Positions 25,724-42,475 are shown, numbered from the stretch's first letter. The stretch is 64,000 nucleotides of DNA from Halomonas elongata (GCF_029081005.1 NZ_JAJQTQ010000006.1:119921-183920), one strand, 5' to 3'. Numbers and translations: made by a program. Notes: a model not told the origin generated them from the letters alone.

Positions 25724-26899
25724 TCATTCCTCGTCGTGGGGGCGCCAGTCCAGGCTGCCGGCATCCAGCAGATGGGTCAGGACCCGTGGTGCCTCGGGAT
25801 CGTTCAGCAGGCGCGCGTCGAGCGTCGTGGTACCGGCCAGGTCGCGGGCCAGGGCCGTGGAGCAGTCGATGCCGTCACCGTCGACGAACAGGGTGGCGCG
25901 TTCGTCATCCAGGGCGCGCCAGGCGAAGCGTGAGCCTAGGCTGCGTTCCAGTATCTCGCCGGCGTGTAGTGCGGCGACAAGCTCGTCTTCTTCGATGGGC
26001 GTCTCGCTGGGCACCAGTTGGTCGACATACTTGGGCTGGGTCATGACACGGCCGAACCACTGGGCCAACTGGGCGGGATCGTCCAGTGTCTCGAGGATCA
26101 GGGCTCGCATGCGGGACAGCGAGGCGTCGTCGAGCTGGGCAGGGTCCTCGGGGACATCCATGCCGCCATCGGCATAGCGATGCGAGGCGGGGAGCTGCTC
26201 GCCACGATAGTCGGCGAAGGAAGTGATGGCTTCGTCCGCCGAGGGCGCACGGAAACCGACCGAGAAGGTCATGCAGTCATCGGACTGGCTGACACCATGG
26301 TGGGCCCAACCCGGTGGCAGGTAGAGCATGTCGCCGGGTTCCAGCACCCAGTCCTGGCCGGGCTGGACCTCGAAGCGTTCCAGAATGCGCAGGTCGATGC
26401 CGGCGATGATCGGCGCGTCTTCCGGTACGCGTCCGCCAAGCTGCCAGTGGCGCTGGCCACTGGCCTGGAGCAGGAAGACGTCGTACTGGTCCACGTGGGG
26501 GCCGACGCTGCCGCCCGGCGGCGCATAGCTGATCATGATGTCATCGAGCCGCCAGCGGGGAAGGAAGTCGAAGCGTTCCAGCAGTTCGGCTACCTCGGGG
26601 ACATAGTGATCCACCGCCTGGACAAGCAGTGTCCAGTCGCGTTCGGGAAGCCGGGCAAAGGTCGCCTCGTCGAAGGGGCCGTGGCTGACCTGCCAGGGGC
26701 CTTCGGGGCCGTGCTCCTCGACCAGGCGTGCCTCGATGTTGTCCTCGCAGGCCAGGCCGGCGAGCTCGTCGGGCTCGAGCGGGCTCTCGATATCGGGGAA
26801 GGCGCCACGGATCAGCAGTGGCTGCTGTTGCCAGTAGTCGCGCAGGAAGTCGGCGGCGGTGCGGCCGCCGAGCAGGGTGAGGGGCGTATCGGTTGACAT
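25724..26899 (-). CDS. roxA: Ribosomal protein uL16 (arginine) 3-hydroxylase, JmjC/cupin
   Basis: RoxA (YcfD) is an Fe(II)/2-oxoglutarate oxygenase that hydroxylates an arginine of ribosomal protein L16. The 391-residue protein has the usual length and the iron triad: His135 and Asp137 in GPHVDQYD, with the distal histidine in PPGWAHHG (His200 or 201). SYAPPGGSVGPH precedes the triad as in E. coli, and a C-terminal winged-helix-like region follows. It is the first gene of a two-gene unit with a GNAT gene. AGGAT lies just before the ATG. Confidence 0.92.
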   Translation of the reverse strand: MSTDTPLTLLGGRTAADFLRDYWQQQPLLIRGAFPDIESPLEPDELAGLACEDNIEARLVEEHGPEGPWQVSHGPFDEATFARLPERDWTLLVQAVDHYVPEVAELLERFDFLPRWRLDDIMISYAPPGGSVGPHVDQYDVFLLQASGQRHWQLGGRVPEDAPIIAGIDLRILERFEVQPGQDWVLEPGDMLYLPPGWAHHGVSQSDDCMTFSVGFRAPSADEAITSFADYRGEQLPASHRYADGGMDVPEDPAQLDDASLSRMRALILETLDDPAQLAQWFGRVMTQPKYVDQLVPSETPIEEDELVAALHAGEILERSLGSRFAWRALDDERATLFVDGDGIDCSTALARDLAGTTTLDARLLNDPEAPRVLTHLLDAGSLDWRPHDEE

Positions 26900-26944
26900 A
26901 AGGATCCTGGGACTCGAATGGGATGAGTGAGCAACCGGGCCATA

Positions 26945-27063
26945 GCGTGAAGCTGGAAGAGCGCCCGCTTCGCGGGCTTGAGCTTGAAGTCATAAGCTTG
27001 AAGCTGGAAGAAAAAACCTTGACCCCATGCCGTCGGGGTTCATGTTGCCTTCCAGCTTCCAGC

Positions 27064-27065
<2 letters not shown>
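26945..27065. repeat. Interspersed AAGCTGGAAG-type repeats and inverted pair
   Basis: Between roxA and purB the sequence carries several copies of a degenerate heptamer-like motif (GAAGCTGGAAG, GAGCTTGAAG, AAGCTTGAAGCTGGAAG). The copy at 26994-27010 pairs with CTTCCAGCTTCCAGCTT at 27049-27065, which overlaps the purB stop codon, with 16 of 17 positions complementary. A GC-rich hairpin (CCCGCTTCGCGGG) lies in the same block. The motif is related in composition to the heptamer tract at 30274-30350. Confidence 0.7.
27011..27039 (-). terminator. Terminator of the rluE-purB operon
   Basis: A short ACCCC/GGGGT hairpin (27022-27039) is followed on the minus strand by CAAGGTTTTTTC, 25 bp beyond the purB stop and inside the larger inverted repeat. 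The stem is short, so activity may depend on the outer repeat pair. Confidence 0.6.
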
Positions 27066-29106
<2,041 letters not shown>

Positions 29107-29110
<4 letters not shown>

Positions 29111-30219
29111 GCGGCAGTCTCCGCGGCATTCCAGATGGCACGGATCACACCACCGCCGAGGCAAGTGTCTCCGTCGTAGAGCACCAGTGACTGGCCGGGC
29201 GTCACGGCCCGCTGAGGCTCGTCGAAATGCACCTCGACGCCGCCATCATCGAGGACGCGCATGGTACAGGGCACATCGGCCTGACGATAACGTGTCTTGG
29301 CGTGATAGCGGCCTTCGCGAGCCGGTGGCTCGCCGGCCACCCAGTCCATGGCTTCGGTGGCCAGGGTGTCGGTGTAGAGCAGGGCGTGATGCTTGCCCTG
29401 CACGACGGTGAGCACGTTGCGTTCGAGGTCCTTGCCGGCCACGTACCAGGGGGCATCGGAGTAGTTCGCAAGCCCGCCGATGCCCAGGCCCTGGCGTTGC
29501 CCGAGGGTATAATACATCAGCCCCATGTGCTCGCCGATGACGTCGCCTTCCGGTGTCTCGATAGTACCCGGCTGGGCGGGCAGGTACTGGCGCAGGAAGT
29601 CGCGGAAGCGTCGCTCACCGATGAAACAGATGCCGGTGGAGTCCTTCTTGCGTGCCGTCGCCAGGTCGTGTCGCTCGGCGATCTCGCGCACCTCGGCCTT
29701 CTCCAGCTCACCGACCGGAAAGAGGCTGCGGGCGATGGCGGACTCGGGGACGGCGTGCAGGAAGTAGCTCTGGTCCTTGTTGGCGTCGAGGCCCTTGAGC
29801 AGTCGCGCGTGCCCGTCGCGCTCGGCACGGCGCACATAGTGCCCCGTGGCGATCCACTCGGCGCCCAGCATCTCGGCATACTCGAGGAATACCTTGAACT
29901 TGATCTCGCGGTTGCAGAGGATATCCGGGTTCGGCGTGCGGCCGGCCTTGTACTCGGCGAGAAAGTGCTCGAAGACGTTGTCCCAGTACTCGGCGGCGAA
30001 GTTGGCAGTGTGCAGATGAATGCCGAGCTTGGCGCACACGGCCTCGGCATCCGCCAGGTCTTCCTTGGCGGTGCAGTATTCGGTGCCGTCGTCCTCGTCC
30101 CAGTTCTTCATGAACAGGCCTTCGACCTCGTAGCCCTGCTCGAGCAGTAACTGGGCGGATACGGAGGAGTCGACACCGCCGGACATGCCGACGATGACCT
30201 TGCCGTTGGTGGCTGTCAT
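29107..30219 (-). CDS. mnmA: tRNA 2-thiouridylase
   Basis: MnmA adds sulfur to position 2 of the wobble uridine (U34) in tRNA for Glu, Gln and Lys, using ATP and persulfide from the Tus relay. The 370-residue protein shows the PP-loop GMSGGVDSS at 11-19 and the two catalytic cysteines, Cys102 ([10 protein letters not shown]) and Cys198 ([12 protein letters not shown]). The start at 30219 gives [10 protein letters not shown], matching family length. It overlaps hflD by 4 bp. A near-perfect TATAAT 38 bp upstream suggests an internal promoter within the operon, and a heptamer tandem repeat sits directly behind that. Confidence 0.96.
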
Positions 30220-30256
30220 GGCGCTCTCGGGTTGAATGGGTCGCAAATGGGGCAGG

Positions 30257-30262
30257 ATTATA
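30257..30262 (-). promoter_or_regulatory. Predicted -10 element for mnmA-hflD-purB
   Basis: The minus strand reads GGTATAATCC, a perfect TATAAT, 38 bp upstream of the mnmA start. No TTGACA-like hexamer stands 16-18 bp further up, because that position is occupied by the tandem CTTCGAG repeats. The -10 also lies within a short inverted repeat AGGAT...ATCCT. Confidence 0.6.
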
Positions 30263-30273
30263 CCTTATCCTGG

Positions 30274-30350
30274 CTTCGAGCTTCGAGCTTCGAGCTTCGA
30301 GCTTCGAGCTTCGAGCTTCGAGCTTCGAGCTTCGAGCTTCGAGCTTCGAG
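30274..30350. repeat. Tandem heptamer repeat, (CTTCGAG) x 11
   Basis: Eleven uninterrupted, perfect copies of CTTCGAG (77 bp) fill the gap between the nudJ stop (30361-30363) and the predicted mnmA promoter. A heptamer is not a multiple of three, and the tract lies outside coding sequence. Perfect tandem copies are prone to slipped-strand copy number change. It also occupies the -35 region of the mnmA promoter. Confidence 0.95.
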
Positions 30351-30360
30351 CGAAGCGCGG

Positions 30361-30810
30361 TCAGCGCTCGTGAATCACGTCCATGGGGTAGAAGCGTTGG
30401 GCGATGGCGTCGCGGATACGTTTCATGACCAGAGGGCTGCGCATGCGGTCCTCGCGCTCCAGGGCTTCCAGTTCTTCCAGCGACAGCCAGTGAACCGCCC
30501 GAATGGCCGGGTCCAGTTCGTTGCCGAGGTGGGCGAGTGCCATGCCGTGGAAGCCGTGGCTGTGAAAGGTCTTGCCATCGGGCGCTTGGTAGACATAGAG
30601 CCCCAGGTAGTCGGTGATGCCTACCTGCCAGGCGGTTTCCTCGCGCAGCTCGCGCAGGGCGCCGTCTCGGATGCGCTCGCCGGGTTCCAGATGGCCGGCG
30701 GGCTGATTGAAAAGGGATTGCGGACCGCCGCGATCCTCTTCGACCATCAGATAGCAGCCGGCGCGTTCCACTACGGTGGCCACGCTGACGAAAGGGTGCC
30801 AGCGACTCAT
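30361..30810 (-). CDS. nudJ: Nudix phosphohydrolase, NudJ-like
   Basis: NudJ hydrolyses thiamine pyrophosphates and nucleoside di/triphosphates in E. coli. The 149-residue protein has the Nudix box G-x5-E-x7-R-E-L-x-E-E at residues 39-61: GHLEPGE ... RELREETAW. The usual glycine after EEx is alanine here, a mild departure that should not remove the metal-binding glutamates. The start at 30810 overlaps the rluE stop by 4 bp (ATGA). Its place between rluE and mnmA is the same as in E. coli. Confidence 0.92.
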   Translation of the reverse strand: MSRWHPFVSVATVVERAGCYLMVEEDRGGPQSLFNQPAGHLEPGERIRDGALRELREETAWQVGITDYLGLYVYQAPDGKTFHSHGFHGMALAHLGNELDPAIRAVHWLSLEELEALEREDRMRSPLVMKRIRDAIAQRFYPMDVIHER

Positions 30811-31412
30811 GGGCGCCTCCTCGTGAAAGAGCGGCGTCGGGGCTTGCTGCGCGGCGCATTGAGCGTCTCGTGGCGCCATTGCCCCGGCGCGAGACCGTCG
30901 AGTGACCAGGGGCCGATGGCCATCCGCACCAATCGCAGGGTGGGGTGGCCGACATGCGCGGTCATGCGGCGGACCTGGCGGTTGCGTCCTTCGGTGATGA
31001 TGAGCTCCAGCCATTGGGTAACAGGATGGCGTTGCGGGTCCACCGGCGGCTGGCGGTCGGGCAGGGAGACGCCATCCAGCCGGCGTACCCGAGCGGGACG
31101 GGTCGGTCCGTCCTTGAGCTCGATGCCATCGCGCAGCGCCGCGAGGGCCGCATCATCCGGATGACGTTCGACCTGGACCCAGTAGGTCTTGGGCTGCTTG
31201 TGTTTCGGGTGGCTGATGCGGTGAATCAGATCGCCATCGTCGGATAACAGTAACAGTCCCTCGGAGTCGTGATCGAGCCGGCCGGCCGGGTAGATGCCGG
31301 GTTCGTCGAGATAGTCGGCCAGGGTCGCGCGGCGTCGGCCCGTCGCATCGCCGCGGTCGGTGAACTGCGAGAGGACGCGGTAGGGCTTGTGAAAGAGATA
31401 TAGGCGGCTCAT
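30807..31412 (-). CDS. rluE: 23S rRNA pseudouridine(2457) synthase
   Basis: RluE isomerises U2457 of 23S rRNA. The 201-residue protein contains the RsuA/RluB family motif AGRLDHDSEGLLLL with catalytic Asp47. HPKHKQPKTYWVQV and GRNRQVRRMTAHVGHPTLRLVR follow in family order. Unlike RsuA it lacks an S4 domain, as expected for RluE. A basic tail (RSKPRRRSFTRRRP) may bind RNA. It is the first gene of the operon, divergent from icd, as in E. coli. Confidence 0.93.
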   Translation of the reverse strand: MSRLYLFHKPYRVLSQFTDRGDATGRRRATLADYLDEPGIYPAGRLDHDSEGLLLLSDDGDLIHRISHPKHKQPKTYWVQVERHPDDAALAALRDGIELKDGPTRPARVRRLDGVSLPDRQPPVDPQRHPVTQWLELIITEGRNRQVRRMTAHVGHPTLRLVRMAIGPWSLDGLAPGQWRHETLNAPRSKPRRRSFTRRRP

Positions 31413-31461
31413 GGGGGTATCTTACCGGTCACGGCGTCGGGATGGCAGGGATCCTCTCTGA

Positions 31462-33924
<2,463 letters not shown>

Positions 33925-33961
33925 TCCAGTCCGGCTCTTGTCATCGGTACCAAGGTGTCCC

Positions 33962-33988
33962 GGCCCCGCCTGATTCAATGGCGGGGCC
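33962..33988 (+). terminator. Hairpin downstream of icd
   Basis: GGCCCCGCC / GGCGGGGCC arms with a 9-nt loop are followed by a weak T tract (GTTGCATTG). This is a probable terminator of icd. Confidence 0.65.
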
Positions 33989-34139
33989 GTTGCATTGAGG
34001 GACGCACAGCGTTATAGCAGGGTGAAGAGCCCGCGATGAACCCGCGTGCGCCGATGACGTCCAATATCCGTCGAGGGGCGTCGACGGCGGCTTGTCGAGA
34101 AGCGAAGTGGTGCTTATGTTCAAAAGAGAGGAGAGTGGG

Positions 34140-34505
34140 ATGGCGGACCGCCTGGCCCCGTACCGAGCCGGGATGACGCGGCCCTCGGAGCCGGATGAAG
34201 AGGGCGACGGCGATGTTGCGGTGCAGTCGTCCGAGCCGGAGCTGGCGCATCCGCCGATGTACAAGGTGGTCTTGCATAATGACGACTTCACCCCCATGGA
34301 GTTCGTTGTCGAGGTACTGCAGACCTTCTTCCACATGGACAGCGAGACTGCGGTGCAGGTCATGCTGGCGGTACATACCCAGGGCAAGGCCACCTGTGGC
34401 ATTTTTACCCGGGATATCGCGGAAACCAAAAGCCACCAGGTCAATCAATATGCACGAGAGTGCCAGCATCCGTTGCTGTGCGACATCGAAGCGACGGACG
34501 ATTGA
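34140..34505 (+). CDS. clpS: ATP-dependent Clp protease adaptor
   Basis: ClpS binds proteins bearing N-degrons (Leu, Phe, Tyr, Trp) and hands them to ClpA. The 121-residue protein contains the conserved core [39 protein letters not shown] and a short C-terminal end. The start at 34140 ([11 protein letters not shown]) is chosen for AGGAG 7 nt upstream; an in-frame ATG at 34116 lacks one. The N-terminal extension of about 38 residues is acidic, as usual for the flexible ClpS tail that enters ClpA. It lies 138 bp upstream of clpA. cspD, which often precedes clpS, is not present. Confidence 0.94.
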   Translation: MADRLAPYRAGMTRPSEPDEEGDGDVAVQSSEPELAHPPMYKVVLHNDDFTPMEFVVEVLQTFFHMDSETAVQVMLAVHTQGKATCGIFTRDIAETKSHQVNQYARECQHPLLCDIEATDD

Positions 34506-34643
34506 GCATCGGCATGGTCCAGGGGCCGATGGCGAAATAACGTTGGTGAGGTCACTTGCAACGTTGCCATTTGTACCCGATGTTGATGATGCCGGACCGA
34601 GAAAGATCCGACGCAAGCCCTAAGCGGCGAGAAGGGGACTGCC

Positions 34644-36923
34644 ATGCTGAGCAAAGAACTTGAACTGACCCTCAACACGGCCTTTACCGTAGCGCGTTCA
34701 AAGCGTCACGAGTTCATGACCGTGGAGCACCTGCTGCTGGCTCTGCTGGATAACGCCTCCGCGGCGGATGTGCTCAAGGCCTGCGGGGCCAATATCGACA
34801 AGCTGCGGTCCGACCTGCAGGATTTCATCAATTCCACGACGCCGCTGATCCCCGAGGACCAGGGGGATCGCGAGACGCAGCCGACGCTTGGCTTCCAGCG
34901 GGTGCTGCAGCGTGCCGTCTTTCATGTGCAGTCTTCCGGCAAGAGTGAGGTCACCGGTGCCAATGTGCTGGTGGCGATCTTCTCGGAGCAGGAGAGCCAG
35001 GCGGTCTACTTCCTCAAGCAGCAGAACGTGGCCCGGGTGGATGCCGTCAACTACATCGCCCATGGCATCTCCAAGGTTTCCGGGCACGACGACAATGCTT
35101 CTTCTTCGCCATCGCCCGATGCCGAGGAAGCCGAGGAGGCCGGCAGCGAGACCAGCAGCAATCCGTTGACCGGCTATGCCACCAATCTCAACGAGCAGGC
35201 GCGCATCGGCAAGATCGATCCGTTGATCGGTCGCGATCATGAACTCGAGCGGGTCGTGCAGATCCTGGCGCGCCGACGCAAGAACAACCCCTTGCTGGTA
35301 GGCGAAGCCGGCGTCGGCAAGACCGCCATTGCCGAGGGGCTGGCCAAGCGTATCGTCGAAGAGGACGTGCCCGACGTGATCGGTGATTCCGTGGTCTATT
35401 CGCTGGACATGGGGGCGCTGCTCGCCGGCACCAAGTATCGCGGCGACTTCGAGAAGCGCCTCAAGGGGCTGTTGGCCGAGCTGCGCAAGCAGCCCAACTC
35501 CATCCTGTTCATCGACGAGATCCATACGGTGATCGGTGCCGGTGCCGCATCGGGGGGCGTGATGGATGCCTCCAACCTGCTCAAGCCGCTGCTCTCCTCG
35601 GGGGAACTGCGCTGCATCGGGTCCACGACCTTCCAGGAATTCCGTGGCATCTTCGAGAAGGATCGGGCGCTGGCGCGCCGCTTCCAGAAGGTCGATGTCA
35701 TGGCGCCTTCGGTGGATGACACCGTGCGCATCCTCAAGGGGCTGCGTTCGCGCTTCGAGGAACACCATCAGCTCAAGTATACCGACGAGGCGCTCGAGAC
35801 GGCCGCGCGACTGGCGGATCGTTACATCAATGATCGCTTCCTGCCGGACAAGGCCATCGATGTCATCGACGAGGCGGGTGCACACCAACGCCTGTTGCCG
35901 CCGGAAGTGCGGGTCGATTGCATCGACGTGGATCAGGTCGAGGCGGTGGTGGCCTCCATTGCACGGATTCCACCGAAGAGCGTCTCCAGCTCGGATCGCA
36001 AGCTGCTCGAGAACCTCGACCGTGACCTCAAGATGCTGGTGTTCGGCCAGAACGAGGCCATCGACAGCCTGTCGGCAGCGATCAAGCTGTCCCGGGCCGG
36101 ACTCAAGTCGCCAGACAAGCCGGTGGGCAGCTTCCTGTTCGCCGGTCCGACCGGGGTCGGCAAGACGGAAGTGGCTCGCCAGCTGGCGCACATCATGGGC
36201 ATCGACCTGGTGCGCTTCGACATGTCCGAGTACATGGAGCGCCATACGGTGTCACGGCTTATCGGTGCGCCGCCGGGCTACGTCGGCTATGACCAGGGCG
36301 GCCTGCTGACCGAAGCGATCACCAAACAGCCGCATTGCGTGCTGCTGCTCGACGAGATCGAGAAGGCGCATCCCGAGGTCTTCAACCTGCTGCTGCAGGT
36401 CATGGACCATGGCAAGCTGACCGACAACAATGGGCGCGAGGCGGATTTTCGCCATGTGATCCTGATCATGACCTCGAACGCCGGCGTCGAGTTGACCACG
36501 CGTCGCTCCATTGGCTTCCAGGTTCAGGATCATTCCACCGATGCCATGGAAGAGATCCGCAAGACCTTCACGCCGGAGTTCCGGAATCGCCTGGATGGCA
36601 TTATCCAGTTCCATTCCCTGCCCACCGAGGTGGTGCGCAATGTGGTGGACAAGTTCCTGGTCGAGCTCCAGGCCCAACTGGATGAGAAGCGCGTGCAGCT
36701 CGAGGTAGACGAGGCGGCTCGCGATTGGCTGGCCGAGCGCGGTTATGATCCGGACATGGGGGCGCGCCCGATGGCCCGCTTGATCCAGGAAAAGCTCAAG
36801 AAGCCATTGGCCGAGTTGATCCTGTTCGGGGAACTGGCCGAACACGGTGGCGTGGTGCATGTCAGCGTCGAGGACGACGAACTGCACCTGGCATCGGAAT
36901 CGGAGTTGGCCGACGCGCCCTGA
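34644..36923 (+). CDS. clpA: ATP-dependent Clp protease ATP-binding subunit ClpA
   Basis: ClpA unfolds substrates and feeds them to ClpP. The 759-residue protein is E. coli length. It has an N-terminal double-Clp domain (about 1-145) joined by a Ser/Glu-rich linker (about 146-170). The first AAA+ module has Walker A GEAGVGKT near 219, and the second has GPTGVGKT near 501 with Walker [14 protein letters not shown]. The C-terminal D2-small region includes [17 protein letters not shown] precedes the ATG. With clpS just upstream and bpt and aat 0.5-2 kb downstream, the locus groups most of the N-degron pathway. Confidence 0.96.
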   Translation: MLSKELELTLNTAFTVARSKRHEFMTVEHLLLALLDNASAADVLKACGANIDKLRSDLQDFINSTTPLIPEDQGDRETQPTLGFQRVLQRAVFHVQSSGKSEVTGANVLVAIFSEQESQAVYFLKQQNVARVDAVNYIAHGISKVSGHDDNASSSPSPDAEEAEEAGSETSSNPLTGYATNLNEQARIGKIDPLIGRDHELERVVQILARRRKNNPLLVGEAGVGKTAIAEGLAKRIVEEDVPDVIGDSVVYSLDMGALLAGTKYRGDFEKRLKGLLAELRKQPNSILFIDEIHTVIGAGAASGGVMDASNLLKPLLSSGELRCIGSTTFQEFRGIFEKDRALARRFQKVDVMAPSVDDTVRILKGLRSRFEEHHQLKYTDEALETAARLADRYINDRFLPDKAIDVIDEAGAHQRLLPPEVRVDCIDVDQVEAVVASIARIPPKSVSSSDRKLLENLDRDLKMLVFGQNEAIDSLSAAIKLSRAGLKSPDKPVGSFLFAGPTGVGKTEVARQLAHIMGIDLVRFDMSEYMERHTVSRLIGAPPGYVGYDQGGLLTEAITKQPHCVLLLDEIEKAHPEVFNLLLQVMDHGKLTDNNGREADFRHVILIMTSNAGVELTTRRSIGFQVQDHSTDAMEEIRKTFTPEFRNRLDGIIQFHSLPTEVVRNVVDKFLVELQAQLDEKRVQLEVDEAARDWLAERGYDPDMGARPMARLIQEKLKKPLAELILFGELAEHGGVVHVSVEDDELHLASESELADAP

Positions 36924-36952
36924 GGTGGCGCGTCACTCGTTCCCATGACCCC

Positions 36953-36976
36953 ACGCCCTGTCTTCGGACGGGGCGT
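36953..36976 (+). terminator. Terminator of clpA
   Basis: ACGCCCTGTC-ttcg-GACGGGGCGT with one G-U pair is followed by CTTTCG. The UUCG tetraloop adds stability. Confidence 0.85.
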
Positions 36977-37066
36977 CTTTCGTTCCGGGGCCGGCAACCA
37001 AGGCCGGCAGGAGAAGGGCTGCCGACCGGCGAGCGTAGACGCGTCAGGGGTGGCCCGGGCGTTTCC

Positions 37067-37285
37067 TCAGCGGGAGCGGTAGACGATACGCCCCTTGGAG
37101 AGGTCGTAGGGGGTCAGCTCGACCTTGACCTTGTCGCCGGTCAGGATGCGGATATAGTTCTTGCGCATCTTGCCCGAGATATGAGCGGTCACCACGTGTC
37201 CGTTCTCGAGTTCGACCCGGAACATGGTGTTGGGAAGGGTATCGACGACGACGCCTTCCATTTCGATATGGTCTTCGCGTGCCAT
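37067..37285 (-). CDS. infA: Translation initiation factor IF-1
   Basis: IF-1 occupies the ribosomal A site during initiation. The 72-residue protein is the exact family length and reads [20 protein letters not shown] through [19 protein letters not shown] to [10 protein letters not shown], an S1-like OB fold. The upstream in-frame extension is rejected. It is convergent to clpA and transcribed in the same direction as bpt-aat, 130 bp behind them, probably from its own promoter. The clpA-infA-bpt-aat neighbourhood is common in gammaproteobacteria. Confidence 0.97.
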   Translation of the reverse strand: MAREDHIEMEGVVVDTLPNTMFRVELENGHVVTAHISGKMRKNYIRILTGDKVKVELTPYDLSKGRIVYRSR

Positions 37286-37414
37286 ATAGGCGATTCCTCG
37301 CTGGTGATGACGAACAAACAAGCGGCACGATACTCGGCGGAAAGCCGGCCATGCCGATAAGGATAGCGCGATATTGTGCCGCATGCCGCCCGTCAAGGCA
37401 AAAGGTGAGGCCGC

Positions 37415-38152
37415 TCAATCGAGGATCAGGCGTCGCCAGTGTCGGCCATCGAGCTGTTCCAGGGGCCGGAAATTCTGCTTGTAGGCCATCTTGCGGCATT
37501 CCTGGATCCAGTATCCCAGGTAGACGTGGGGGAGCCCGAGCTGACGGGCGCGCTCCACCAGTGCCAGCACCGCATAGGTGCCGAGGGAACGGCGCTCGAA
37601 CTGGTTGGCGGGGTCGAAGAAGGTATAGATCGCCGACAGGCCGTGCTCGAGCTGGTCGAAGGCGGAGACTGCCAGCAGTCGATCGCCGAGGCGCAATTCG
37701 AGCAACTTGGCGTAGTCTTGGTCCAGGGTCAGGAAAGTGCGATATTGCTCATAGCTTGGCGGATACATGTCACCGTCGCTGTGCCGCGTGCGAATGTAAT
37801 GGGCATAGAGCGAGTAGTGCTCGGCATCGAAGGTGGCGGGGCGCACGTGTTCGCTCAAATCGGCATTGCGGTGCATGAGCTTGCGCTGGGTACGACTCGG
37901 CGCGAAGTCGTCCACCGGAATGCGTACCGAGATACAGGCACGGCATCCCTCGCAGTGGGGGCGGTAGAGATGATGACCGCTGCGCCGGAACCCCAGCAGC
38001 GTCAGGGCATCATAGACACCGCTTCCCGGGGATTGTTGGGGATCGAGAAACAGCGTGGTCGCCTCGCGATCCTCCAAGTAACTGCATGAGTGCGGCACGG
38101 TCAGAAAAAAACGCAGGTCGCGTATCGGCTGCCGCGGAGTGTTACTGCTCAA
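37415..38152 (-). CDS. bpt: Aspartate/glutamate leucyltransferase
   Basis: Bpt transfers leucine from Leu-tRNA to proteins that start with Asp or Glu, creating N-degrons for ClpS-ClpAP. The 245-residue protein has the N-terminal cysteine cluster PHSCSYLEDREA and CEGCRACISVRIP, then YMYPP-like DMYPPSYEQY, and the C-terminal GNAT-like region VYLGYWIQECRKMAYK. Length fits the family (about 235-250). It is 30 bp after aat, in one operon. E. coli has no Bpt, but Pseudomonas and Vibrio do. Confidence 0.95.
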   Translation of the reverse strand: MSSNTPRQPIRDLRFFLTVPHSCSYLEDREATTLFLDPQQSPGSGVYDALTLLGFRRSGHHLYRPHCEGCRACISVRIPVDDFAPSRTQRKLMHRNADLSEHVRPATFDAEHYSLYAHYIRTRHSDGDMYPPSYEQYRTFLTLDQDYAKLLELRLGDRLLAVSAFDQLEHGLSAIYTFFDPANQFERRSLGTYAVLALVERARQLGLPHVYLGYWIQECRKMAYKQNFRPLEQLDGRHWRRLILD

Positions 38153-38182
38153 GGCTGCCGTCTCCTCTCGTCCGTGGCTCCG

Positions 38183-38920
38183 TCATGGTGTCTCGCCGAG
38201 CCGTGTGAACGACCAGGTCGGTGGGGTGATGGCATTCGATTCCAGGTGATGTTCGTCATCCGGCATATCACCCAGCCACTGTTCAAGATAGCCGATGAAC
38301 TCGGCCCGGGCGATGTCCCGGGCCCCCAGGCTGGCCAGGTGGGCGGTATGCATCTGACAGTCGATTAGGCGCCCGCCTCCACGGGCCATGCTTCTGGCCA
38401 GCGCCACCAGGGCGATCTTGGAGGCGTCGGCCACGCGCGAGAACATCGACTCGCCGAAGAAGACGGGGCCCAGGGCGACGCCGTAGAGACCGCCCACCAG
38501 GACGCCATCGCGCCAGACTTCTACCGAATGCGCCGCACCGAGATCGTGGAGTCGGCCGTAGGCCGCATGCATTTCGTCGGTAATCCAGGTCCCGGGGTGG
38601 TCGCGACGGGGGGCCGCACAGGCGCTGACCACGGCATCGAAGGCGGTATCGGCCGTGATGCGAAAGCCGCCATTGCGCAGGCGCTTGGCGAGACTGCGTC
38701 GTATCCGGACCTCCCCGGGCAAGAGAATCATGCGGGGGTCCGGGCTCCACCACAGGACCGGCTGACCCTCGCTGTACCAGGGGAAGATGCCGCGTCGATA
38801 GGCGGCCAGCAGCCAGGCCGGACTCAGGTCGCCGCCTGCGGCCAACAGGCCGCCGGGTTCATCCAGGGCGGTGTCGACCGGGGGGAAGCCGATGGGACGC
38901 TCGGGCAGCCAGGGGAGCAT
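38183..38920 (-). CDS. aat: Leucyl/phenylalanyl-tRNA--protein transferase
   Basis: Aat attaches Leu or Phe to proteins with N-terminal Lys or Arg. The 245-residue protein shows [47 protein letters not shown] and the substrate-pocket run [18 protein letters not shown], all family hallmarks. The start at 38920 gives the family N-terminus MLPWLPERP; a longer frame crosses the repeat region upstream and is rejected. It forms an operon with bpt and diverges from ftsK. Confidence 0.95.
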   Translation of the reverse strand: MLPWLPERPIGFPPVDTALDEPGGLLAAGGDLSPAWLLAAYRRGIFPWYSEGQPVLWWSPDPRMILLPGEVRIRRSLAKRLRNGGFRITADTAFDAVVSACAAPRRDHPGTWITDEMHAAYGRLHDLGAAHSVEVWRDGVLVGGLYGVALGPVFFGESMFSRVADASKIALVALARSMARGGGRLIDCQMHTAHLASLGARDIARAEFIGYLEQWLGDMPDDEHHLESNAITPPTWSFTRLGETP

Positions 38921-38960
38921 GCGGGATCGTTCCTTGCGTTGGGACGATATAGTGTGACGG

Positions 38961-38998
38961 GCACCGGGGCGCCACTCAAGCCATCGAGGCCCCGGTGC
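38961..38998. repeat. Hairpin preceding repeat copy 1 upstream of aat/ftsK
   Basis: Perfect 10-bp arms GCACCGGGGC and GCCCCGGTGC enclose an 18-nt loop. It directly precedes the first 42-bp repeat copy. Confidence 0.75.
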
Positions 38999-39000
38999 AG

Positions 39001-39042
39001 GGCTATCGCAGTTAAACGTTGTCGCTCGGGCTGATCCGTCGA
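39001..39042. repeat. 42-bp direct repeat, copy 1
   Basis: This stretch, from GGCTATCGCAGTTAAACGTT to CTGATCCGTCGA, is identical to 39177-39218, 176 bp away. It is non-coding in the aat-ftsK intergenic region and is preceded by a hairpin. Confidence 0.9.
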
Positions 39043-39150
39043 CAGGCCTGCGAGGGGGCGCTGTGAACCCTTCCCTGGGCGCTACCGATGCCATCCATGG
39101 CATCGGACCCCCTCTTCGGCATGTCCCCGGCGCCCCTCGCCAGATTCAGT

Positions 39151-39186
39151 TGCGATAGCCCTGGGCCCTGGTGCGGGGCTATCGCA
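39151..39186. repeat. Hairpin overlapping repeat copy 2
   Basis: Perfect 11-bp arms TGCGATAGCCC (39151-39161) and GGGCTATCGCA (39176-39186) surround a 14-nt loop. The right arm is the beginning of the second 42-bp repeat copy. Confidence 0.75.
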
Positions 39187-39218
39187 GTTAAACGTTGTCG
39201 CTCGGGCTGATCCGTCGA
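39177..39218. repeat. 42-bp direct repeat, copy 2
   Basis: Identical to 39001-39042. It lies about 108 bp before the chosen ftsK start, so it may form part of the ftsK 5' region. The remainder of the 38921-39325 spacer holds no gene that I can support. Confidence 0.9.
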
Positions 39219-39325
39219 TGTGTCCTGCTGCATTGGTTCCGGGCCCCTGTGACGGTGCGGCCAGGCTGGTATGATTGGCCTTTGTGGAATCTGGAAGACG
39301 CCATGTGGCGCAAGGGGATGGCCGC

Positions 39326-42475
<3,150 letters not shown>

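Noticed and set aside
30274..30350. Heptamer tract as a CRISPR array or as a coding SKLEARS repeat protein
   Set aside because: Units are 7 bp with no spacers, so not CRISPR. The peptide repeat on the minus strand arises only because the heptamer cycles through three frames, and the tract lies between two well-defined genes.
33925..34139. Search for cspD between icd and clpS
   Set aside because: The spacer contains only the icd hairpin and the clpS leader. No cold-shock domain motif (such as GFGFI) is present in any frame.
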